Shown here one piece after another: positions 12,201 through 25,000 of a stretch of 64,000 nt of DNA. Source of the stretch: Sthenelais limicola (Eukaryota > Annelida > Polychaeta > Phyllodocida > Sigalionidae); assembly GCA_942159475.1 (NCBI GenBank), contig OW804096.1, positions 45,445,744 through 45,509,743 of the forward strand, given 5' to 3'. The translations under genes were made by a program, and so were the position numbers. The notes below the pieces were generated by a model that worked only from the letters and a program-made list of their open reading frames with translations, made no database searches and was not told where the DNA came from. Position 1 is the stretch's first letter, and every line of letters begins with the position of its first letter.

Positions 12201-13129
12201 TGGACATCGTTCATCCTCCTCAAAATGAAATAATCTGAGCCTCCTATTTCACTCCCCTCCTCTCTTATCTCTTATCTCACCTCTCATTAGGGGACCCCCG
12301 CCGCCTCAAAGCCCTCCAACAGTAGTGGACATAATTGTGACCACATGTGCATGTCTTGACATTTTTTTAAAAAAGAAATAATAGTTACTGAAGCTTTGTA
12401 GTGGAACAAATAAATTCTACTAGTTTGTAGGATAATAATCTTTTTTGATTCATATTCCTACCATACATAGATCCAAAGTTAGAAAATAAGCCCTACTGTT
12501 ATTTATATGGGCACTTCCCATGAAACGTCAACAAGGGCCCTATATTTAAGGCCATTTCCACCAATTTGACAACATTTGGGCCCTTAGACACCCCCTGAAT
12601 ACCCAAAAATATTGTTTTACATTTATCAATTGATTTGTTATTTTTCATCAACCTTATATAATGCGCATTAAACTGCCAAGTTTGGAACTCTTCTGATTAT
12701 AAGTATTTTTTTACAGGCGGGTCGAAAAATAGATCCCAAAATAATATGAAAAAAAATGAAAGAAATAGCATGACGAATAATGGTACATGAATGAGGATTT
12801 AAATTAGGAATAAATAAAACAAATATGCACATAAGGTATTGAACTATTTTGTACTTGATAGGTCTCGATATAGGGGTCATAACACTTTTTATTTTGTGAG
12901 AGTATTCTAATTAGAAGAAAAGTTGCAGCCAAATAACCATTCAGTAATGGTAATCAGAAACACACGTATATTTTTTGGCCTAAAATCCCTAAAGATTTTG
13001 CCTCTAATTACTTAAAAGAACAGGAACAATCGATACAAGTATTCAAATCAACTTAAAGAAGTAAACCAGGGTAGGTAATGAATGTTATATATATTCTAGA
13101 TACAGAGATGCCATTCACAATTGCAAAAA

Positions 13130-13250
13130 AACTCGGCACTGCAGAGGTGTATCAATCTGGCAGTGGCAAAGCCACTGATGCAAGCGCCGTCGGGACGCCG
13201 CCCCACTAGGGGGGTCGGGGGGCATGCCCCCCCCCCGGAAATTTGTTGAA
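13130..13250. repeat. GC-rich repeat-like patch
   Basis: In otherwise AT-rich DNA there is an abrupt GC-rich block containing a short inverted repeat (AGTGGCAAAGCCACT), then CGTCGGGACGCCGCCCC and a G-run/C-run pair. The composition jump suggests the terminal part of an inserted element. No family can be assigned by eye. Confidence 0.35.
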
Positions 13251-13800
13251 AATTAAGAGTAAAATGGTGATTTTGAATATCTCTTGGTAACTTCATTTGA
13301 GGAATGAATCACTCTTTCTATGCTTTTTATGAGATTCGTCTACAGTTGATTAATGCCAAGAGATATAAAATAACATTTTTATTTTATGTTTTAACTAAGT
13401 TTGAAAAAACACATTTTTGGTTGATGTCAAAATGGCAGCCATATTTCGTTGACAATTTTGATTTTAAAATTTATATTACAGTTCTAGTAGTATTGGGAAG
13501 ATATTATCTTTTCTATCGATTCAAATATCAAGCAACATATACGCCAATTTTCATTATTCTAGTATTGCCCGTTCTAATTATATTTCTATCAAAAGTGACG
13601 GAGATAACTATTTCCTATTACTGGATAAAGGCCCATTTACTATAGCATCTGTTAACGAACCTCTTAAAGCTTGCTTAATTATGATGAAAGCGATTTTTCT
13701 TTTAATTAAACACAAACATTTCAAATTATATTCTAAGATAGTTTTATCAATTGTCTGCAACAAAGCACTAGCATCCCCATACCCTGATGAACGATATAAT

Positions 13801-16157
13801 GGGCCCGTTGTATAAGGGATGCGAGCCTCTCGTAAGTCTTCGTAAGTCTATCGTAAGTTGAAACCATGTGTATAAGCAAAGAAAATCGTATTTTTTTCGT
13901 AATTAGTGTCTCGTATTTCTCTCGCAACTCAATTCCATGTGCATAAGGATTTCAGATTCGTATATTTCTCGCAAATGTCTACGAGCAATTTGAGGTCTGC
14001 GCATCTTTTCGTATGTCCTTGTAACCTGGTTTGGATCAGCTAAAAGACATGAACAGAGAGAGAGAGAGGAAGGGAGGAGAGAGCGGAGATGAAAGAGAAA
14101 TGTGTTAATTAGATTACAGAAGTCTCTTTCTAGAACTAGAGCTACTTGTTTGAATAAATGATATGAATACATGATATTTTGATTTGAGTTGAATAAAGAG
14201 AGGGCAGCAGGGGGGGGGGGGGAAGGAGGAAAGCAAGATTGATAAGGTTAAGTATTTATGTACATATGTATGTATACATACATGTATACGTGCACATGTA
14301 TAATATATGATGATATATTCATTATATAGCTTAATAGGCTATATATATGAATCCAAGCCATCCAGCCAAGAGGGTACTGGAGGAGGTTACTAGATGAGAA
14401 ATACTGGAGGAGGAGGTACTGGAAGAAAGTACTGCAGGAGGTACTGGAGGGGGTACGGGAGGGAGTACCAGAGGGTGTACTGGAAGGGGTACTGGAGGGG
14501 GTACTTTAAGGGGTAATGGAGGGGATACTGGAGGGGGTACTGGAGGGGGTACTTTAAAGGGTAATGGAGGGGATACTGGAGGGGGTACTGGAGGAGGTAC
14601 TGGAGGGGTAATTTAAGGGGTAATGGAGGGGGATACTGGAGGAGGTACTGGAGGTGGTACTGGAGGGGGTACTTTTAGGGGTACTGGAGGTGGTACTGGA
14701 GGTGGTACTGGAGGGGGTACTTTAAGGGGTATGGGAGGGGTTACTGGAGGATGCACTGGAGGGGGTACTGGAGGAGGTACGGGGGTACTGGAACAGGTAC
14801 TGGAGGGTGTACTGGAAGGGGTACTGGAGGAGATACTGGAGGAGGTACTGGAGGAGATACTGGAGGAGGTGAGGTAGTAGTACCTCCTCCAGTAACCCTC
14901 CAGTACCTCCTCCAGTACCTCCTCCAGTACCCCTCCCGTACCTCCTCCAGTACCTCCTCCAGTACCCCTCCAGTACCTCTTCCAGTACCTCCTCCGGTAC
15001 CCCTCCAGTACGTCCTCCAGTACCCCTCCAGTAACCCTCCAGTACCTCCTCCAGTACCTCCTCCAGTACCCCTCCAGTACCTCCTCCAGTACCTCCTCCA
15101 GTACCTCCTCCAGTACCTCCTCCAGTACCTCCTCCAGTACCCCTCCAGTACGTCCTCCAGTACCCCTCCAGTACCTCCTCCAGTGCCTCCTACATTACCC
15201 CTTACAGTGCCTCCTCCAGTACCCCTTACAGTACCTCCTCCATTACCCCTTACAGTGCCTCCTCCAGTACCCCTTACAGTACCTCCTCCAGTTCCCCTTA
15301 CAGTGCCTCCTCCAGTACCCCTTACAGTACCTCCTCCAGTACCCTTACAGTACCTCCTACAGTATCCCTTCAGTACCTCCTCCAGTTCCCCCTCCACTAC
15401 CTTCTCAAGTGTTGCTTCCAGTTGTCCCTCCAATACCTCCTCAATTGCCGCCTCCAGTACCCCCTACATTACTGAAAGAGGAGGAGGATATGTTAATTAA
15501 TGTAGTAGGGTCACCCTGGAAGAACTATGACTATCATAGAATGGAACACCCATTACAAGATGTAAATTCCTGTCAAATTGTATCTTGTTGAACTTGAAAT
15601 AAACAATATACATGTGTATATGTATACATACATGCAATGAGTATATTTGGTAATCCTTAATTCAGACAAAATTAAAATTTTTTTTTGCCTTAATTGTACA
15701 TTTTCTGACGACTTCACCCACATACATCAAACTTACATGTATACAATATACATACACAATTACATAAATACATACATACATGTAGTACATAATACATACA
15801 TGTAGTACATGTATACGTGTACATATATATAAAGAATTAATTAACCATTACGCATTATTATATAAATCATAATAACCATTCATAGCATACCATACATAAT
15901 TGGTTTCTAATGCTATTTGATTCCAAGTTCAAATACCGTAATAAATCTTCAATTCAATCAAAACTTCAGATACGAAAAGATACGAGGAGATGCGATGTGT
16001 TGATTAATACAAAATCACGAAATTGTTGCGAGGGTTGTTATGCAAAGCACCCCTCGTATGTCTGTCATATCTCGTAAGTCCCTCGTAAGTCAAAAAGATG
16101 CGATAGGAAACGAGGAGATGCGAACCACTTACGAGCGTTTTGTTATACAACGGGCCC
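13801..16157. mobile_element. 2.36 kb non-autonomous TIR DNA transposon
   Basis: The ends are inverted copies starting GGGCCCGTTGTATAA (13801 onward and, reversed, ending at 16157). They are flanked on both sides by AAT (13798-13800, 16158-16160), consistent with a 3-bp target duplication. The subterminal 150-300 bp on both sides are rich in CGTAAGT / ACTTACG motifs in inverted arrangement. No transposase ORF is present. The centre is a long palindromic minisatellite (separate entry). The superfamily is uncertain; a 3-bp duplication would suit a PIF/Harbinger-type element. Confidence 0.7.
14370..15470. repeat. Palindromic 12-bp minisatellite (two head-to-head arms)
   Basis: From about 14370 to 14878 the plus strand is a tandem array of 12-bp units of the form GGTACTGGAGGG, with variants such as GGTACTTTAAGG and GGTAATGGAGGG. 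At about 14880 the array flips and continues to about 15470 as CCTCCAGTACCT, the reverse complement. Both arms contain TAAGGGG-type variant units, so they probably arose by inverted duplication of one array. Because 12 is divisible by 3, long open frames appear here on both strands (Gly-Gly-Gly-Thr and Val-Pro-Pro-Pro repeats). They are consequences of the repeat, not genes. Confidence 0.9.
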
Positions 16158-16722
16158 AATGAGTTATGTAATGTGTATTTATACATGTATATGGGCAGAG
16201 GGTCAATGACCTGCCTCTCTCTTTCCTCTCTCTCTCCCCCCTTTTTCCCGTAATATTCATGTAAAACCTAGTCGGAAATCTAAACTATATATATATATAT
16301 ATAAACTAATATTACATAGAATTAATATTAAATATCAAATTTAAAGTTAATTATTAAAATGCTACCTCGTAAGAACATAAAATCGTTAATCTTCATGACC
16401 TCTGCATGTTTCCCATGTGTGGCTGGCGTCATGCATTTTGTCTGCTTGGGTCCGAAAAAACTCTGACCAATACCCTTAATGTTCATTACATATCAAATCC
16501 TATGCATTTTATCATTATTTGTTATATTTGGATAACTTTCATATTTTTTTTTTAAATTCCACCTTAATAAAAACCCTTCCTATGCTAGAGCAAATATGAC
16601 TCAGGCATGGAAGTGAAGGTGACCAGATGTTGACTTGATTAGACCATCGATGATGTGGTATGTGGTTTGAGATTGTGGCCAGTGATTAATTAATTAATTG
16701 GTCCTCTTGGGACGTGTGCTAA

Positions 16723-16855
16723 AATGGTTAATGAATGTGTGGTGTTGCGGGACCCATGGTTTGCCGCTTATAAAGGAACTCGACGGCTAAAGCCGTCTGC
16801 GTTCTTTATAAACAGTAAACCATGAGTCCCTGACCCACACATCCATTATCCATTA
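16723..16855. repeat. 133-bp imperfect palindrome
   Basis: Two arms of about 65 bp are inverted copies of each other, closing on a perfect tip GACGGCTAAAGCCGTC at 16782-16797. Both arms contain CATGGTTT and TTATAAAG. It may be a fold-back MITE or an old inverted duplication. No coding content. Confidence 0.6.
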
Positions 16856-17068
16856 AATAAATGGCTTTCCATAGTATTGACAGTAGAACTCCCTGTGGGT
16901 GTGGAAACAGCATGCAGTCTTTCGAGTGGAATCTTTCGATGTGAAATTAAGTACGGTACCGGTAATTAATATTTGCCAAGGCTGTGAATGAAAATATCAA
17001 CATTATTAATATCATAAATCCCGATTAGGCCTAGACGAAGTATCTATATCCCCTTGCCCTCAGACTCA

Positions 17069-17354
17069 GACCCAGCTAACACACTACGTAATTTCTACGT
17101 TGTGATTGTTTACGTTGCAGCAACGTAAATCTGTATTGAAGAAATAACGTGAATGCAACGTAAACATTTTTTTCATTTTTTTAAACAAAAGAAAATTTAA
17201 ATTAAAGAATAGGCCTAATAATTTTTTAAAAAAACAATTTCTACGTTGTATTCACGTTATTTCTTCCATACAGATTTACGTAATTACAACCGACCAAAAA
17301 ATAGAAAATAACGTCGCCACAACGTGAATACAACGGAAAATTGTTAGCTGGGTC
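17069..17354. mobile_element. MITE-like element with 13-bp inverted ends
   Basis: The element begins GACCCAGCTAACA and ends with its exact reverse complement TGTTAGCTGGGTC. Inside, CTACGTTG, ACGTTATTTCTTC and their complements recur in inverted order, so the whole can fold back. No ORF and no clear target-site duplication. Confidence 0.55.
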
Positions 17355-18065
17355 GAGGCAGAGGCAGAGCATTTGGATCGGGGAAGCAAGGCCAGGCGGC
17401 CTGTAGCCGTGTAGGCTAGCTAGCATAGATTTATATACCCGGTGACACAAAAATTAAGTCATTATAACTTTCACATCTCATTTTCCTGATTTTGGATATT
17501 GCGACTCTCTCTCACCCCACCCATCCCCCGCCCATTTTCCACAAATTAATATGCTAGCAAGATATTACCATATATAGTGTGAAATATAAATAATAATGGG
17601 AAATATTAAGTCAAGTGGACACGTACGTATAGGCTAAAATACGCGCCGTGTGCCGGTACCGTAGGCCTACTGACACAACTGTAACAAACGTGGCAAAGAT
17701 CGAAAACAAAGTTCTAGGCTAGGCTAGATCTACCGGTATTTGCCCAATAACTAGACCTAGGCCTACGCCTATCGTACCTTGCCCATTAAGAATTTAAGTA
17801 ATTACGGTAATTACAAATGTTCAAAAGTATTAATACGGTACTTAAGTTTGTGCTAGTCTAATTATTGTTAAGGGAAAACACTCGATGAACACGACCAGAA
17901 TTAAACAGAGCATAGGCTATGGCTGTATACCGATTATTTTGTAAGGGGGTTGGTGCAACTCCTACTACGTAGACTACGGCGCACGTGTGCGAATTTCCCC
18001 ACATTTTGCAAGAATTGATCACATTTAAACAAAAAACCATTAGATCTATGTCCAATATTACCTAC

Positions 18066-18179
18066 CACGTTTGTTGACTTGTCTGCTTCGATAAAAATAC
18101 GGCAATTGCCCAGGGCCCAGTGGTCTTCGGAAGAGAACAAGTTGAATGTTGATAGTAAACTGGACGGTATTGGTCGCAT
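18066..18179 (-). CDS. Possible first coding exon of the HMG/CW gene
   Basis: On the minus strand an acceptor-like TTTTCTAG is followed immediately by ATG and 38 open codons, ending at a donor GTAGGT. The exon ends in phase 0, and the first assembled exon of the HMG/CW gene (11310) also begins in phase 0, so the two could join to give a 543-aa protein. The encoded peptide has no recognised motif, and a 114-base open frame can occur by chance. The location beside a promoter-like region supports it only weakly. Confidence 0.22.
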
Positions 18180-18199
18180 CTAGAAAAGCTTGGGTAGGT

Positions 18200-18910
18200 C
18201 CATTCCCGCCAATCTGACGTCACCATAATGAATATACACACATCAGCTCAACCGGCAGCGCAGCGACACAGCGACGCAGCACAGCGACGTAAAGTCAAGG
18301 CGAAGCGCAACGGGATGGACGTGTCGTCATGACGCAACGAGACGTGTCGTCATGACGCTCCTATAGCAACATCGCGTCTTCCCTCTAGGCCTATTAAGTA
18401 GAATATAGTCGACCTACTACCTATTCTATTTATAATTTATAAATATTACTTTTGGGATACTATAAAACAATTACCCCACACAAATGGAAAGAAGCTTCAT
18501 AATTACTTATTATTTTTTTCTCGTCTGTAGGCTAGGTGATACTTAATTAAATTTGGCTAGGACCTGGGCCTAAAAAAGATATAACTTAGACCCCTACTGG
18601 CCCTAGCCATAGTAGTAGTAGCCTACTCTGGTTGCCGGGAATCCTATAGCTAGCCCTTCTTCTACCTGGCTGGTGTTTAGCCTGAGCCGGAGGCAGGTTC
18701 GACTGACTAACTAAAAATCTCAACTCGAGATGCAGACCAAGTCTAACGTAAACCATTTTGCCTTTTGAAGTGTAGGCCTACCTGTTAGATAAAAGCAATA
18801 AAATGATTACGTTACATAACATATGTACATATACATACTATGTATAGGCCTAGGACGAGAACGGATATATGACGGCAGAGAGCGTACTTATAAAGATGGC
18901 GGGAACATAC
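18200..18910. promoter_or_regulatory. Likely divergent promoter region (CRE, E2F-like, YY1-like motifs)
   Basis: The region is richer in CpG than its surroundings. It contains TTCCCGCCAAT (E2F-like joined to a CCAAT core) at about 18204-18214 and a perfect CRE TGACGTCA at 18215-18222. Two copies of GACGTGTCGTCATGACGC (18318-18335, 18341-18358) each hold the palindrome CGTCATGACG with two TGACG half-sites. AAGATGGCGG at 18893-18902 matches the YY1 motif often found at transcription starts of housekeeping genes. It lies between the plus-strand GTPBP10 gene and a putative minus-strand 5' exon. Confidence 0.4.
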
Positions 18911-18928
18911 AACATGTGCTGCTCATAG
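18896..18928 (+). CDS. Upstream ORF in GTPBP10 5' leader
   Basis: An ATG within the YY1-like motif opens a 10-codon ORF (MAGTYNMCCS) that stops 79 bases before the GTPBP10 ATG. If transcription starts upstream of it, this uORF could reduce translation; if it starts within the YY1 site, it is absent from the mRNA. Which applies cannot be told from sequence. Confidence 0.3.
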   Translation: MAGTYNMCCS

Positions 18929-19007
18929 CGGTGAAAACCGGCATTTGGTGATCACCGCGGCGCCACCTAACGCAAGAAGCCTGCGAAAGTTTGGGCGAAA
19001 GGCAAAC

Positions 19008-22000
19008 ATGCCAAAACTGTTATTCCCGAATATTTATTATTGTGCAGCTTGCCGATATTACTCACAGGCACATAGCAAGGTAAAATATCGACTTCAGTTC
19101 CTTTGATTCACTCATTTACCGAACTACGCTTTTTAAACGACAAATGGAGCTCATTGATATATTACTTCCTTATTATCGCTCAAAACAATGTGAACGACCT
19201 CGAGTTTATAGTACCGTACGGCCTACTACAGGGATTCTTGCAGTGAATCACTAGGAAAACAAAAGTCATTTATTCAAAGACCTCACTTCATTACTTTTCT
19301 CATTTCAGATATATTTACATCCATGTCAGAACATGTTGGTCATGGACTTTAATCTTAACGTTTTTACTCTTTACGGTGAATTAAAATTTAATTAATAGAA
19401 ATAATTTCCGGTAATAATTTCGCCGTATTTTACAGTGACAATTACAGATAATCTAGCTACATCGTCGCGCGCTAATACCGCACTTTGCGTTAGCGCTAGG
19501 TCCTAAGGGGGGGGGGGGCTAAGCTTTACATTTTTTTTATAGGCTAAGCCTAAGGAGTTTTTTGTGGAACCCCCCCCCCCCCCTAGGCCTAGGGTAGTCA
19601 GGGCCAGGGGGTCTTAAATAGTTATGTTTCCCCGGATTATTTATTTTGAAAAACAACCAAACCGCTAGGACTGGGGGTGGGAGCTTCTAGGGGGCATGAT
19701 TGACAGAATGACACATTTTAAGGCATTCTGAGTGGTGATTTTGCGCATTGAGTGATTTTCAACCATAAAAGTTACACGAGATCTTTGAATGTTAATCATA
19801 TCCTAATAAATATATGATAACAAAAAAATATTTACATAGTTTTGAGTACGGTGCGAGGTAAAGCTTCTGGTGATTTTGCGCATTGAGTGATTTTCAACCA
19901 TAAAAGTTACACGAGATCTTTGAATGTTAATCATATCCTAATAAATATATGATAACAAAAAAATATTTACATAGTTTTGAGTACGGTGCGAGGTAAAGCT
20001 TCTGGTGATTTTGCGCATTGAGTGATTTTCAACCATAAAAGTTACACGAGATCTTTGAATGTTAATCATATCCTAATAAATATATGATAACAAAAAAATA
20101 TTTACATAGTTTTGAGTACGGTGCGAGGTAAAGCTTTATTCGTTGACTTTTATAAATTCTTCATTCAGAGATGCCAACGTTTTTGTTAGGCTTGCGGGAC
20201 ACTACCCCAGCCATTAAGGCGTAGGGTCTGGGGCCCGCCTAGGGCCCCAGAAGCCAGAGGGTTTTCTTTGCTCTCTGGTGCATTTTAAGCATTTTGGGTG
20301 GTTAAATATTGTCCAAATGATAATATAAACTTCTTACTTTGATTCGCATAAAAAAATAAAAATATAGACTTGTACTTTTACAATTTTTTACTTTTAGTTT
20401 TACATGAAGAATGGTGGCTTTGGTGTATTTTCGGCATAATTTCCTTAGAGACGTCAGTGCTACAATTTTATAGATTTTTCACTTCTACCTTGGAGTAATA
20501 ATTTTATTTTACACCAAGCTTCTACCTAGCAAATCCACGGATGTCACTAAGTTTTGTGTAAGGTGGCTATTTAGGATTTTTATTATATTTTGAATATCTT
20601 TATGTAGGTAATTGTTATGTTGTGATTGTATTGTGATTTCGTTACTTCCCTTTCAATTTGTGAACATGAGCTTTGAGGACAACTTAATTGTACTGTATCT
20701 CAATCCATGAGGCATGGGGTCTGGGGCCCGCCTAGGGCCCCGGAAGCCAAGGAATTTTGCAGGGCACAGGACACAGGGCTGATTTCCGGGACTGTCCCGG
20801 ACAAATCGGGACACTTGGCATCTTTGTAATCATTCAATAAAAGTTAACATACAATTTACATGAGCTATTTGAATGTTTAATGGGAATTCGATATACCACT
20901 ATACTAGTACGGTACTCCATTTATAAGCCTACAATATGTTGGTCAGACAGTATCAGATAACTCAATTTTCGCCGTGATTTGTACACATTTCTCTTTTTAC
21001 AATGATTTCTTAATCATGATACTCAGATAGCCTACCTGTAGTATATAATAACATGTCCTAAATATTTACGATATCGCTTCTTTTGAGCTTTGCGTTTTAT
21101 ATATATCTTGTGTTAACTCTATAACCCTTCCGTTTAGAAACTCTTGGACAATGTGCGCGTCTATGCACGCGGAGGAGGGGGAGGTCAGGGCCTGCCCCGC
21201 TATGGTGGTGTCGGTGGTAAAGGAGGCAGTGTTTATGTGATCGCAGATGAACACACTACCCTAAAGAAGCTGGTCCAGGGTCCAAAAGGCAGGCGTTTCA
21301 TCGCTGGCCCTGGTATTAACAGTGGGTACGGACATTTCTTCCTGTTTTTGTATCGTTTAGCTGGAGTATCCAGACAGTTTTCCCCTGCAAATATATGATG
21401 TTCATAACTAGAAAGCCACTGTTCCATCGTTTTGTAGGTTTTTCGATGATGTACATACAGATTTATTATTGATATTCAAAAGAATAGAATGTTGATAAAT
21501 AGTACCATAGACATACAATATCACTAGATATTATCTCTATATATGGCTCTTTAATCTATATATTACCTTTGCCTCCTACTTCTTAGCCCTCGTGCACTTC
21601 TTGGTGCCTCAGGAAAGGATGCTGAAATCTTAGTTCCCCCAGGCGTGGAAGTTGTGAATGAAGCTGGGAGAAAGTTAGGTATATGTTGCTCACAATAATA
21701 TATATTAATAGTTGAAGGATTGAGGCAACTCAACTGAAACAGACCATGTTTGTAGTTTTGTAGTCTTAGGGTCGAAGCCAATAATATATATTATATCATT
21801 TTACGTTTTCTTGTAAATATCGTGTATTATATATGGGTGAGTTATATATGTCACGTTCGTCTGCGATTTGCTAACTCTTATTTTGGATCGAATTTTTATA
21901 CAAATCAATACAATCTAATATTTTGGAGGCTTAAATCGAACACATAATCTTCCTTCTTTTTTTTGTTTTTAAAACTAATCTTCCTTCTTATACCAAGTGT

Positions 22001-25000
22001 CGAAGGAGCGAGAACTAAACCCCAAATCTCTGAGTCACCATTGAAAGTGGGAAACCTCTCTTTAAAGTAATTTTACCATCGTTTTGCAGGTGAAGTGAAT
22101 GAACATGGAGATAGACTACTAGTGGTGAGAGGAGGAGTTGGCGGCGGTCCTTGGAATAATTTTAATGGCCAGAAAGCTGCTTCCCTTCAGATCAGGTTGG
22201 ATCTGAAACTGATCGCTGACATCGGACTTGTGGGGTACGACTTATTTGTGTTTTGAAAAATTGAATCAGTGGAAATTAATCATAGATAAATAATGATCAT
22301 TCAGTTTTCATGTTCTATTTTAAAGCTCTCTAAGCTCGCATACATATCAATGAGATATCAATGGTAGTACTCTTGTCTTGTTTGCTCCATGTGACGTCGT
22401 ATTTGCTATAATTATACTAAAGCGGTCGTGAAATCTTTTTATAGTTTTAGACATTATTTATTGTAGTTTCTGTATGAAATAGTATCATCTATTTTACTTT
22501 CACAGCTTTCCTAATGCGGGCAAATCCACTCTTTTGAGGGCAGTATCTCGCGCTTCACCCAAAGTAGCATCATATCCATGTACGTCATACGAAATTTACA
22601 TAATTATAGTCATTTTTGTTTACAGTCTGTTTCAGTGAACATTATATTGGTCTTTGTTACCCTCATCCCTGACATTAACGTCTTCCTACTAAGTGATTGC
22701 CATTCAATGAACTTTTGTAATGTGAAGTTTCCTGAACCTGCTTATTCTTGAAATAATATGGTTTCTATACTATGATAAACAAAATGATGGGGAGTCATTT
22801 CAGGGACTCATCCAAGTAGGAACTCTGTTGAAGTTTAATTGGCAGATTCTATATTGGCATATTAGCAACCACATGATTCGTACTCAAAATATGTGTGTGT
22901 GTTTTCAGTTACCACACTTGAACCTCAATTAGGAATAATGGAATATGAAGACAGGAGACAAATAAGTATGGCCGACCTCCCTGGGCTGATCGAGGGTGCA
23001 CATCTTAATGTTGGATTGGGATATAGATTTTTAAAACATGTGGAGCGAACTAAGGTAAGTCCACCAGGTTTTCTATTTGTGTGGTGGAGGTGTTGAATGG
23101 TTTTTTTTCCTGTGTCAGTTTGAATCTTATTCACCTGGAATTTCGAGGGTGTAAGATCCTTTACAAAATTCTCCAAGGAAAAGATTATCATGACTGTGTC
23201 GATTTAGGAACGACATTTGCCCTGGAATATGCAGCAGTTCTCCTTTTCTGAGGTCGAACACAGTATCTTTTCAAGGATGACATCTGTCAGAAATCAGAAA
23301 TTGGCTTATAGTCCAGTCAATCTAAGTGAAATTTGGGCAAAGGTAGGAACAAATTGCAAGAAATCATTTTTTTGCTGGATCATGTAGGGATGGTAGAGGA
23401 CATTTACCAAAAAAAAGTCCCGTGCCCTGGGCCTCTGCAAAGGTTCCCGAAATGGCCACTAGGGGAACCTGCTTTCACTTTTTATTTTATAACTGCCGGA
23501 ATATGAAATCTAGAGCTTAGGTCATATTAAACCATCTTTAGAGGACTTAATACTCTTTCGTTTCATATATAACATGTGTCTCTGGCCCTAATAGTCACTG
23601 AGATATGATACCTCAAAAATTAAGGTTTTTTTTGAAATATTTTGTTATCAACAATCAACTGGAAATATTTCATAGATAACGAATAGTAGCAGCCTAGTAC
23701 TTATTAAATTATTTGTAGGGAATAAAGTGACCTTTCATTTGAGCTATAATTTATGTTTTTATCATGAGAATTTGATTTTCTAGAATTTTTTTCCCCAAAA
23801 AACTGTTGATCGATTATCTTGGATTTTGGTGGGAAATGGAGAAATTCCATATATATCAGCTATAATTTTCATAATATTTAATTGAAGGCATCAATCTTTC
23901 TGTTTTGAGTGCCCAAGAACCTATTGATGAGCTTCATTCTTTATTGAGACCAGAGATGCCCAAAATCCAAAATGGCGGCCACCCGAAAGTTGAAATTTTT
24001 CGATTTTTGAGGTGAAAATGAATGTATCATTTCTAATATGTATTTTTTCTGAACACAATCCACTTAGAAAACTTTTAATATGTGTAGACACTCTTAATTA
24101 TTCCATTTCAGTTAAAAAATCTACAGTCATATGAACACACTGTGTGTTTTATGCATGATCGGGCAGTAATTCCGCTAAATCAGTAAATATTTAAGATTGA
24201 CCACAACTTTCATTTACACTGTATTTTATATCAGAACTGTCATTATATGCTGTGTTATCAATGATTATATCTCATATCATATTAGAAATAATATCCATTG
24301 TCATTCAATGACCCAAATGGCAGCCATCTTGGATTTTAATGCAAAAATACAACATATATTCATTCAAAATTCTTTCTTTCAAGTTCACTGTTATTATGTA
24401 CAACCCTTGCTTAGATGTGAAGCATAATATAGAATAGAAATAATTAAATTCAAGCTCATCCTCTTCATTCTCTTCAATCTGCACAAGGGCCTTACTGTTT
24501 TGGCAAGCATATCCTTGGCAGCTCTTGCACATTGGAGAGCAGTTAAGGCCATGTTTCCTGCATGTACACTTGGCCCCAGCACAACCAGATGTTGTGTAAT
24601 TTGACTGATTTGAGCAGTTCTGGAGGTCCCACAGGCATATCTGTAGGTATGGGCTCATATTGACCATTAACTAGTTTCCATCCCCAGTCAGCAGGATCTA
24701 CGTCGTTTTCTGTCTATTCCTGAACCTGACAATACACTCTTTCTGAATGCCTGGACATGGCAGCTTTGGTAGGGGGCAAGTCCTTAGGGTGTATGAATGT
24801 ACTGGTTTTCTTTTTCTCCTTGTACTTGTAGCATGGTTTATCAAGGTCTTGATCTCCTTTCCTGCCTTTATGAACCTTGACCATTATATTAATGCTGGCA
24901 TTGTGTACTTCCTCTTTGGAACTGTCTGTACTTGTAAAAGTGGCTATATCTGATTGAGAGTTCTTCTTGGTGTGCTTGTGTGCGCACATCGTGCTATACT

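Noticed and set aside
14623..15500. Long open frames encoding Gly-Gly-Gly-Thr and Val-Pro-Pro-Pro repeats on both strands
   Set aside because: The 12-bp unit is a multiple of three and lacks stops in several frames; both strands are open over the same bases, as expected for a minisatellite.
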